Shown: positions 6,712 through 12,124 of the stretch, one piece after another
Position numbering within the stretch: position 1 is the stretch's first letter
How the letters are laid out: every line of letters starts with the position of its first letter
NCBI GenBank assembly: GCA_964526035.1
Contig: CAZGKE010000107.1
Span: 1 to 12,124, forward strand
Direction: 5' to 3'
Origin: DAOMOD01 sp964526035
Lineage (GTDB): Bacteria; Pseudomonadota; Gammaproteobacteria; Xanthomonadales; BPKI01
Length of the DNA: 12,124 nucleotides
Program-made: the position numbers and the translations under genes
The notes under the pieces: generated by a model
The model's input: the letters and a program-made list of their open reading frames with translations, nothing else
What the model was told of the DNA's origin: nothing
The model's database searches: none

Positions 6712-8190
6712 ATGAATCCCGCTGCCGCTAGCGCCTTGATTGATCGCCTGTGGGACACCGACATCGTTCCCCAGCTGGTCGACTACATCCGCATCCCGAA
6801 CAAGTCGCCGATGTTCGATGCCGACTGGGAAAAGCACGGCTACATGGAGGAAGCGGTCGAACTGATGGAGCGCTGGTGCCGCGCGCAGCCGATCGAAGGC
6901 ATGAGCGTCGAAGTGGTGCGCTTGCCGGGCCGCACTCCGCTGCTGTTCATGGACATCCCTGGCAACAACGACGACTGCGTCCTGCTTTACGGGCATCTCG
7001 ACAAGCAGCCGGAAATGACCGGCTGGTCGGAGGGACTCGGGCCGTGGATTCCGGTGTTGAAGGGCGACCGCCTGTATGGCCGCGGCGGCGCCGATGACGG
7101 CTACGCCTGCTTCGCCTCGCTGGCGGCGATCATGGCGCTGCGCGAGCAGCAGCTGCCGCACGCACGCTGCGTGGTACTGATCGAGGCCTGCGAAGAGTCC
7201 GGCAGCTACGACCTTCCTTATTACGTCGATTATCTCGCGGAGCGTATCGGTCGACCCTCGCTGGTGGTGTGCCTGGATTCCGGCTGCGGCAACTACGACC
7301 AGCTGTGGCTGACCACCAGCCTGCGCGGCCTGGCCGGAGGCAACCTGCGCGTCGACGTGCTCAAGGAAGGCGTGCATTCGGGAGACGCCAGCGGCGTGGT
7401 GGCGTCGAGCTTCCGCGTGTTGCGGCAGCTCCTCTCGCGGCTGGAGGATCCAGACAGCGGCCGGATCCTGCTCGATGCGCTGCATGTCGACATTCCGGAG
7501 CAGCGCGTCGAACAGGCGCGCCATGCGGCCGAGGTGCTGGGTGATGAAGTGTTCACCAAGTTTCCCTTCGTCGACGGCATGCGGCCGGCCGCCGATGATC
7601 TTTCCGAGCTGATCCTCAACCGCACCTGGCGGCCGGCGCTGGCTGTGACCGGGATCGACGGCATTCCTTCGCTAAGCGATGCCGGCAACGTGCTCAGGCC
7701 GCACACGGCGGTGAAACTGTCGCTGCGCCTGCCGCCCATCCTCGATGGCGATGCCGCCGGTGATGCGGTCAAGGCCCTGCTGGAGGCCGACCCGCCCTAT
7801 GGCTGCAAGGTGAACTTCGAACTTGAAAAGGCCGCCGGCGGCTGGGACGCACCGCCGCTTGCGGCGTGGCTGGAACAGTCGGTGGCGCGCGCCTCCGAGA
7901 GCGCGTTTGGCCGGCCGCCGGCCTACATGGGCGAGGGCGGCACCATTCCCTTCATGGGCATGCTTGGCGAAAAGTTTCCCGGCGCGCAGTTCCTCATCAC
8001 CGGCGTGCTTGGTCCGCAATCAAACGCCCACGGACCCAACGAATTCCTGCACATCCCCACGGGAAAACGCGTGACCGCCGCGGTCGTGCAGGTGCTGGTG
8101 GACCACTTCATCGCTTCCGAACAGGGCCTGACCCGCGGTGCGGCGGTCAAGCCCGGCGATGTCGCCATGGGCGACCACGGCTGCTGCTGA
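6712..8190 (+). CDS. M20-family metallopeptidase (CNDP-like dipeptidase)
   Basis: This 492-residue cytoplasmic enzyme should hydrolyse dipeptides or short peptides with two zinc ions. The M20 residues are all visible: His95 and Asp97 in YGHLDKQP, bridging Asp128 in GRGGADDG, catalytic Glu161 and ligand Glu162 in EACEESGS, Asp189 in CLDSGCG, and His440 in NAHGPNEF. His222 in GVHSGD belongs to the lid/dimerisation domain. The GHLDxQP and EESGS motifs and the length resemble the carnosine-dipeptidase-type (CNDP) branch more than DapE or ArgE. AGGAA at 6700-6704 is a suitable ribosome binding site seven bases before the ATG. The C-terminus ends in an unusual HGCC tail. It is followed 24 bases later by the SET gene and the two are probably co-transcribed. 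The substrate is unknown. Confidence 0.92.
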   Translation: MNPAAASALIDRLWDTDIVPQLVDYIRIPNKSPMFDADWEKHGYMEEAVELMERWCRAQPIEGMSVEVVRLPGRTPLLFMDIPGNNDDCVLLYGHLDKQPEMTGWSEGLGPWIPVLKGDRLYGRGGADDGYACFASLAAIMALREQQLPHARCVVLIEACEESGSYDLPYYVDYLAERIGRPSLVVCLDSGCGNYDQLWLTTSLRGLAGGNLRVDVLKEGVHSGDASGVVASSFRVLRQLLSRLEDPDSGRILLDALHVDIPEQRVEQARHAAEVLGDEVFTKFPFVDGMRPAADDLSELILNRTWRPALAVTGIDGIPSLSDAGNVLRPHTAVKLSLRLPPILDGDAAGDAVKALLEADPPYGCKVNFELEKAAGGWDAPPLAAWLEQSVARASESAFGRPPAYMGEGGTIPFMGMLGEKFPGAQFLITGVLGPQSNAHGPNEFLHIPTGKRVTAAVVQVLVDHFIASEQGLTRGAAVKPGDVAMGDHGCC

Positions 8191-8214
8191 ATCCCTCAAC
8201 CAAAAAGAAGAAAC

Positions 8215-8685
8215 ATGCGCAAACTCAAGCTTCGCAAGTCGCCCATCCATGGCAATGGCGTGTTCGCCGCCGCTGCGATCGACGCCGAGATCGAACTGAT
8301 CGAGTACAAGGGGCGCCTGCGCACCCATGCCGAAACCGATCGTCTCTACGACGGCAGCACCGACACCGGCCACACGTTCCTTTTTACCCTGAACGAACGC
8401 TACGTCGTGGATGCCAACGTCGACGGCAACTGGGCACGCTGGATCAACCACAGCTGCGATCCGAACTGCCGTGCGGTGGTGGTCGAGGGCGCCGATGGCA
8501 GCCCGCGCAAGGACCGCGTGATGATCGAGTCACTGCGTCCGATCAAACCCGGTGAGGAACTCACCTATGACTACGGCATCGTGCTGGACGAGCCCCACAC
8601 CTCGCGGCTGAAGCGCATCTGGGCTTGCCGCTGCGGTGCGCCGAAATGCAGCGGCACCATGCTCAAGCCCAAGCGCAGGACCTGA
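8215..8685 (+). CDS. SET-domain protein-lysine methyltransferase
   Basis: This compact 156-residue protein is a complete SET domain, predicted to move a methyl group from S-adenosylmethionine to lysine side chains. The SAM-binding start is SPIHGNGVFA (9-18). The pseudoknot motif is RWINHSCDPNC (75-85), followed by GEELTYDYG (113-121) with the catalytic tyrosine region. A post-SET zinc motif CRCGAPKC supplies Cys138, Cys140 and Cys145 (CxCx4C). No pre-SET or other domain is present. Stand-alone SET proteins of this type occur in Xanthomonadales and other bacteria; their targets are mostly unknown. The ribosome binding site is weak (AAAGAAGAAA just before ATG). It lies 24 bases after the M20 gene, so an operon is likely, and a six-bp hairpin follows the stop. 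Confidence 0.92.
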   Translation: MRKLKLRKSPIHGNGVFAAAAIDAEIELIEYKGRLRTHAETDRLYDGSTDTGHTFLFTLNERYVVDANVDGNWARWINHSCDPNCRAVVVEGADGSPRKDRVMIESLRPIKPGEELTYDYGIVLDEPHTSRLKRIWACRCGAPKCSGTMLKPKRRT

Positions 8686-8688
8686 GCG

Positions 8689-8704
8689 AGGGAAGGCTTT
8701 CCCT
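8689..8704 (+). terminator. Short hairpin after the SET gene
   Basis: AGGGAA-GGCT-TTCCCT forms a six-bp stem with a four-base loop, starting four bases after the SET stop. Only a pyrimidine-rich stretch and no true T run follows. It is also the start of the first unit of the repeat cluster, so termination is only one possible role. Confidence 0.3.
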
Positions 8705-9054
8705 GACCTTTCTCCTTCCCCCTTGTGCGGGGGAAGGCTTCCCCAATCTCTCTCCTTCCTCCGCCTGCGNNNNNNNNNNNNNNNNNNNNNNNNNNNNNNN
8801 NNNNNNNNNNNNNNNNNNNNNNNNNNNNNNNNNNNNNNNNNNNNNNNNNNNNNNNNNNNNNNNNNNNNNGAAGGTTGGGATGGGGGAGCTTTTGACTTTG
8901 ACTCGGCTCCCGTCACTCCGACTTCGAGCCCGCCCCCTCCCCAACCTTCCCCCGCAGGCGGAGGAAGGAGCATAGAGAAGACGCTGCGAACGACGGAGCG
9001 CCTCCCGCACCTGGCTCCTTTCCCGGCAGGCGGAGGAGGGAGCCCCGCCGGGAA
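8690..9054. repeat. Cluster of GC-rich direct and inverted repeats around gap
   Basis: The 387 bases between the SET and Dph6-like genes hold no credible gene. Two roughly 40-base units in tandem (8690-8729 and 8730-8769) share GGGAAGGCTT, TCTCCTTCC and a terminal TGCG. CCTTCCCCC (8714-8722) pairs perfectly with GGGGGAAGG (8729-8737). The 17 bases 8753-8769 are a perfect inverted copy of 8953-8969, across the gap. 8870-8886 and 8933-8949 are inverted copies with two mismatches. GCAGGCGGAGGA-type words recur at 8954-8971 and 9026-9043 with one difference. TTCCCGGC (9020-9027) pairs with GCCGGGAA (9047-9054). This resembles dyad repeats scattered between genes in Xanthomonadales genomes. Reading frames through it are repeat artefacts. 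Confidence 0.75.
8770..8869. other. Assembly gap of exactly 100 N
   Basis: The round number suggests a placeholder of unknown true length. It lies inside the repeat cluster, with a unit of the repeat ending exactly at its left edge, so the repeat probably broke the assembly. Confidence 0.98.
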
Positions 9055-9072
9055 CCGGGCGCTGCGGTGGTC

Positions 9073-9756
9073 TCAGTTCAGGGCAGGCTCCAGGACGAGG
9101 CGATGGAATCGTCCGTCGCTGGTCATGCCCACGGCGCGCGCCGCGACGGGCATGTCGAAGTCCGGCCCGTCGTGAACAAAGGTGTGGAACTCACCGTTCT
9201 CTCCGCACGGGTCGCAGTCCGGCGGCAGGTCGGCAAGCAGGTCGGCGTCGTACTCGCGACCCAACAGGGCCGGATCGAGCTGTTCGCCATCGACGCACAT
9301 CAGGCGTGCCTTCCAGCCTTCAGCGACCACGCGCTGCGCGAGCTCGCCGGTATCGCTGCCCCACAGGGGAAAGACTGCAGTCCAGCCCAGCTCATCGGCC
9401 AGCGCTTCCCGCCAGGCGCGGATATCGGCCAGATGGAGATCGCCGAACGCGATGTGCGAAAGCGCCGGATGAAGCATGCGCGCTTCGTCCAGCGCTTCTT
9501 CGAGGGCATTCCGGTAAGCCCGATCGTCGGCGCCGGGTGGCACCCGCATGACCCGCAGCGGCATGCCCAGTGCGCGCGCCTGCGCGCTGATCAGCGAAAG
9601 CGGCACGCCGTGCATGCAGAGCCGGTCGTCGTCGCGGTCGACGGTGGCCAGCAGCCCGACCACCGTAAAACCAGGATCCGCCGCCAGCGCCGCCAGCGCC
9701 ATGATGCTGTCCTTGCCGCCGCTGAACGCAAGGAGTACCGGCTCGCTGAGCTGCAT
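9073..9756 (-). CDS. Dph6-like PP-loop ATPase (diphthine-ammonia ligase family)
   Basis: This protein of about 227 residues belongs to the ATP_bind_4 family (COG2102), which includes the eukaryotic/archaeal enzyme that amidates diphthine on elongation factor 2. The PP-loop SGGKDS is near the N-terminus (residues 12-17 from the ATG at 9756), and the family signature GENGEFHTFVHDGPDF lies near the C-terminus. HIAFGDLHLADIRAWRE in the middle is also typical. Bacteria are not known to make diphthamide, so the ligase name indicates the fold and chemistry (ATP-driven adenylation and amidation) and not the substrate. The start is uncertain: ATG at 9756 or GTG at 9774, which would abut the rnk stop. 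The spacing makes an rnk operon likely. A cysteine-containing CDPCGENG precedes the signature. Confidence 0.88.
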   Translation of the reverse strand: MQLSEPVLLAFSGGKDSIMALAALAADPGFTVVGLLATVDRDDDRLCMHGVPLSLISAQARALGMPLRVMRVPPGADDRAYRNALEEALDEARMLHPALSHIAFGDLHLADIRAWREALADELGWTAVFPLWGSDTGELAQRVVAEGWKARLMCVDGEQLDPALLGREYDADLLADLPPDCDPCGENGEFHTFVHDGPDFDMPVAARAVGMTSDGRFHRLVLEPALN

Positions 9757-9774
9757 ATCTTCGCCCGGAACCAC

Positions 9775-10191
9775 TCAGCGCGTGAAGTCGCCCGAGGCCT
9801 CGGGCTGGTGAAGGACTTCCTCCACACGCAGGCGCAGCTGGCGCCCATCCGGGCCGGGCCAATCGATTTCCTGACCCACCGAAAGGCCGAGCAGCGCGCA
9901 GCCCACGGGCGCCAGGACGGATACCCTCCCTTGCGCCATATCCGCTTCACCCGGGTAGACCAGCGACAACTCGCGCGCTTCACCGCTGTCCACGTTGAGG
10001 AAGCGCGCAGTCGAGTTCATGGTGATGACGTCTGCAGGCATGTCCTGCGGACTGCGAATGTCGGCGCGGTTGATCTCCCGGCGCAGCAGATCGGCTCCCG
10101 CCGAGCCCGCATGCTGCGGGCGGTCAAGAAGCGTCTCCAGACGCTCCAGGTCGCTGCTGCTGATGACGATGCTGGGCTGGGTGTGGCTCAT
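9775..10191 (-). CDS. rnk: Rnk, nucleoside diphosphate kinase regulator
   Basis: This 138-residue protein matches E. coli Rnk (136 residues) along its length. It has an N-terminal helical tip domain (SDLERLETLLDRP), the central DVITMNSTARFLNVDSGE with LVYPGEAD, and the FKBP-like end APVGCALLGLSVGQEIDW with the final QPEASGDF. Rnk belongs to the GreA/GreB superfamily and binds RNA polymerase, but its short hairpin lacks the residues that stimulate cleavage; in Pseudomonas and E. coli it affects nucleoside diphosphate kinase levels. The start at 10191 is set by a near-perfect AAAGGAG seven bases upstream and by the fit to Rnk; the 37 codons of open frame further upstream are not Rnk-like and cross a hairpin. 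It is followed directly by the Dph6-like gene. Confidence 0.95.
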   Translation of the reverse strand: MSHTQPSIVISSSDLERLETLLDRPQHAGSAGADLLRREINRADIRSPQDMPADVITMNSTARFLNVDSGEARELSLVYPGEADMAQGRVSVLAPVGCALLGLSVGQEIDWPGPDGRQLRLRVEEVLHQPEASGDFTR

Positions 10192-10220
10192 GACGGGCTC
10201 CTTTGGGACGCGCAACAAGC

Positions 10221-10245
10221 AGAAAACCCCGGCGCAGGCCGGGGT
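10221..10245 (-). terminator. Intrinsic hairpin terminator or attenuator upstream of rnk
   Basis: ACCCCGGC (10226-10233) and GCCGGGGT (10238-10245) form a perfect 8-bp stem with loop GCAG. On the minus strand it is followed by a T run (TTTTCT), as in a Rho-independent terminator. It could end the DUF2784 transcript, whose stop is about 150 bases upstream, or act as an attenuator in the rnk leader. Between 10246 and 10398 I see no gene; TACAGT with a nearby CAGTC-TCGC-GACTG dyad is a possible -10 for rnk, without a clear -35. Confidence 0.7.
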
Positions 10246-10398
10246 CGGGGATTCAGTCGCGAGACTGTAGCAGAGAAAGCGAAGATGGCTCGTGCGCTCC
10301 ATTCATCCTCCCCAGGACCGTACTCAAGCACTTGATCGCGCACATGAATTCGGTTTCCGAGGGATCCTGCGAATCGTTCGTGGGCTGCTGCTTCTGTG

Positions 10399-10863
10399 TC
10401 AGGCCTGCGAGTTGTGACGGGGAGCAGAGTGTCGCGTGCGCCGGCCGCGCGGCGGAATCCACCACCACGCACCCGCCACGAGGCATCCGAACGCACTGTA
10501 TGCCGCCACGAATGCCCACCAGGGTGCCTCGATATATAGCAGTCGCGACAGCCAGTACTCGATGAAGCCGAGTTCATGGCCACTGTCGCCGGCGATCACC
10601 CGAAGCGCCTGCTCCCACACGGTCAGGGGGCACAGTTCGCCAAGCCAGGTCTGCACCACGATGAAGGCGACCATGGCCAGGTGCATCAGGCGGAAGCGGC
10701 GATTGCGTACCCAGCGCCAGCCCATGGCGCCGCCAATCAGCACGGCGGCCAGTCCGCCGACCACGAACAGCACCACCAGGACATGGGCGCTCAGAATCAG
10801 GTCGGCGAGCAGCCGGGCGAAAGAAGGCTCCAAAACTGGGAATCCGGATTGTTTGTGTTCCAC
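10399..10863 (-). CDS. DUF2784 inner-membrane protein
   Basis: This protein has up to 154 residues and no known function. It matches the DUF2784 family: an N-terminal hydrophobic helix (LILSAHVLVVLFVVGGLAAVL), then GWRWVRNRRFRLMHL, a second helix ending in VVQTWLGELCPLTVWEQALR, and a final helix near AFVAAYSAFGCLVAGAWWWIP. About three to four membrane segments are likely. The WLGxxCPLTxWE block, with a cysteine at the membrane face, is the family hallmark. The start is uncertain: the open frame begins with GTG at 10863, no good ribosome binding site is visible, and a TTG 11 codons later is possible. The gene is divergent from the deiminase gene (98 bases apart) and is probably a single transcription unit ending at the hairpin at 10221-10245. 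Confidence 0.85.
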   Translation of the reverse strand: MEHKQSGFPVLEPSFARLLADLILSAHVLVVLFVVGGLAAVLIGGAMGWRWVRNRRFRLMHLAMVAFIVVQTWLGELCPLTVWEQALRVIAGDSGHELGFIEYWLSRLLYIEAPWWAFVAAYSAFGCLVAGAWWWIPPRGRRTRHSAPRHNSQA

Positions 10864-10961
10864 ACTAGGATAACTTGCCAGCCTAGCCGCCCGGCGACGC
10901 CTCGGCCTGTTCGGTGGCCGCTGCTGGTATCCTCCCGCCGCGCTCGAATTGTGGAGACGGC

Positions 10962-12124
10962 ATGCGACTCAAATTTTGTCTGTGTCTGGTGGCCGGCTGG
11001 CTGCTGTGTACGGAGTCGGCTTCTGCCGGTAGTCTGGTGTCCGAGGCGTTCCTGGCAACCATCGAGGACGACGAGGAAACGCTGCCGCGCGGCTTCGCGC
11101 CAGGCGAACGTGAGAGCTGGATTCCGCCTGATCTTTCACGTGCCATCCGAGTGCCGCCGCCCGGCGATCCGCGCGCAATATCGGAGTATGAGGAAAACGA
11201 GGGTCTACTGATCCGCTGGGGCCAGCAGAACAGCGTGCTCACCGAAATGACCGTGGCGGTCACCACGCTGGACCGCAGCGGCAAGATGTTCATCGTGGTA
11301 TCGGGGGCATCCCAGCAGAACACGGCGACGTCCACGCTTCAGTCTGCGGGTGCGGACATGAGTCGCGTCCAGTTCGTCGTGGTCCCCAGCGACTCGGTGT
11401 GGATCCGCGACTACGGTCCGCGTTACGTCACGCTGGGCAGCGAACGCGCCATCATCGACCACGAATACAACCGCAACCGGCCCAACGACAACGCCGTGCC
11501 TGACGCCATCGCGGCCGCATGGAGCGAACCCGAGTATGACCTGCCGCTGGTCCACGGCGGCGGTAACTTCCATCTCTTCGCCAATCGCGAAGCCCTGATG
11601 ACCAATCTCATCGTCAATGAGAATCCGGGCGTGAGCGCGCAGCAGGTGATCGACTACTACAGCGACTACCAGGGTCTGGATCTCACCCTGGTAGACGCAC
11701 TTCCCTCCAGTTACGACAGCACCCAGCACATCGATATGTGGATGCTGCCGGCGTCGAATCGGCGCGTGATCATCGGCGAGTACGCCGCGTCGGAAGGCGG
11801 CGGCGTGCCGCGCACGGTGACGGAAAACACGACCACGCTTCTGGAATCTCGGGGCTACGAGGTTCTGCGCACGCCGGGGTGGCGAGTGTCCGGCGCGCAC
11901 TACACCTACACCAATGCCGTAATCGTCAACAACCTCGTGCTGATCTGTCGCTTCAACGGCTACGACGCGCAAAACCAGCAGGCGCGCGCGGTGTTCGAGT
12001 CGGCATTTCCGGGCAGGATCATCCACGCAGTCAACTGTTCCGGGATCATCAGCCTTTCCGGCGCCATCCACTGCATAGTGATGCACGTACCGGCCGAGCG
12101 CGCCGTGTCGCGGGTGTTCCGGGC
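10962..12124 (+). CDS. Exported PPAD-like peptidylarginine/agmatine deiminase family protein, 3' cut
   Basis: 387 codons are visible before the window ends. The protein starts with a signal peptide (CLCLVAGWLLC core, cleavage likely after Ala22 in SASA|GS), so it works outside the cytoplasm. The rest is the guanidino-group modifying fold of the agmatine deiminase/PPAD family (PF04371). Asp150 lies in WIRDYGP, Asn202 in HGGGN, His256 and Asp258 in QHIDMW, and the nucleophile Cys371 in SGAIHCIVMH. TYTNAVIVNN near 316-325 carries Asn318. The Glu of EGG in agmatine deiminases is His198 here. R171-N-R173 follows the first aspartate. Ligand spacing fits Porphyromonas gingivalis PPAD closely. GGAG at 10953-10956 supports the ATG, and TATCCT at 10928-10933 is a possible -10. 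Whether extra C-terminal domains follow is not visible. Confidence 0.85.
   Translation, partial: MRLKFCLCLVAGWLLCTESASAGSLVSEAFLATIEDDEETLPRGFAPGERESWIPPDLSRAIRVPPPGDPRAISEYEENEGLLIRWGQQNSVLTEMTVAVTTLDRSGKMFIVVSGASQQNTATSTLQSAGADMSRVQFVVVPSDSVWIRDYGPRYVTLGSERAIIDHEYNRNRPNDNAVPDAIAAAWSEPEYDLPLVHGGGNFHLFANREALMTNLIVNENPGVSAQQVIDYYSDYQGLDLTLVDALPSSYDSTQHIDMWMLPASNRRVIIGEYAASEGGGVPRTVTENTTTLLESRGYEVLRTPGWRVSGAHYTYTNAVIVNNLVLICRFNGYDAQNQQARAVFESAFPGRIIHAVNCSGIISLSGAIHCIVMHVPAERAVSRVFR

Noticed and set aside
8530..9175. Open frames running through the N gap on both strands
   Set aside because: They exist only because the N run has no stops. The flanking sequence is repeat, and there is no start signal or recognisable protein.
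10192..10302. N-terminal extension of Rnk to 175 residues
   Set aside because: The extension crosses the terminator-like hairpin, does not match Rnk, and the ATG at 10191 has a near-perfect ribosome binding site.
9067..10335. A 422-codon plus-strand open frame opposite the Dph6-like and rnk genes
   Set aside because: It is the complement of two well-supported minus-strand genes. The translation is compositionally biased (His, Arg, Gln) and lacks motifs.
10246..10398. Possible small RNA or small gene downstream of DUF2784
   Set aside because: Overlapping short frames in several directions have no ribosome binding sites or motifs. The region fits a 3' tail plus a promoter.
10865..10886. CTAGG-N12-CCTAG inverted repeat between DUF2784 and the deiminase gene
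   Set aside because: Only five base pairs per arm and no known operator fits, so chance is a sufficient explanation.
1..12124. Search for CRISPR arrays, tRNA or rRNA genes, integrases, transposases, toxin-antitoxin or defence genes
   Set aside because: No regular spaced repeats, cloverleaf sequences or relevant protein motifs were found by eye. The genes look like ordinary chromosomal ones.

Overview
The window looks like a piece of a high-GC chromosome from a gammaproteobacterium of the Xanthomonadales (Lysobacter/Xanthomonas-like). Support comes from a SUF cluster that uses a SufU-type protein, an Rnk that follows the Escherichia coli protein closely, a probable leaderless start with a -10 box a few bases before ATG, and GC-rich dyad repeats between genes. 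The genus is inference. A run of exactly 100 N at 8770-8869 shows that this is a draft scaffold.

Left part (1-6086): iron-sulfur assembly. The end of sufC, sufD and sufS run left to right. Next come two genes on the minus strand: an ODP/flavodiiron-like metallo-beta-lactamase-fold protein followed downstream by a six-helix membrane diguanylate cyclase. Then plus-strand genes resume with a SufU-like protein and a GNAT acetyltransferase that overlap by four bases. The putative signalling pair thus sits inside an otherwise continuous SUF locus. The MBL protein has lost several expected metal ligands.

Middle part (6087-8685): a ComEA-like exported helix-hairpin-helix protein on the minus strand with a strong intrinsic terminator; an upstream region holding a perfect 9-bp dyad and an extra half-site; then an M20 metallopeptidase and a SET-domain lysine methyltransferase in a likely plus-strand operon.

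Right part (8686-12124): a repeat-rich non-coding stretch flanks the assembly gap. On the minus strand follow rnk and a Dph6-like PP-loop ATPase (an operon) and a small DUF2784 membrane protein. The window ends inside a plus-strand gene for an exported guanidino-modifying deiminase. Its active-site spacing fits the Porphyromonas gingivalis peptidylarginine deiminase better than a cytoplasmic agmatine deiminase.

The observations most worth following are that PPAD-like enzyme and the degenerate ODP-like/GGDEF pair nested in the SUF locus. Nothing resembling a defence island, phage, transposase, CRISPR array or RNA gene was seen.
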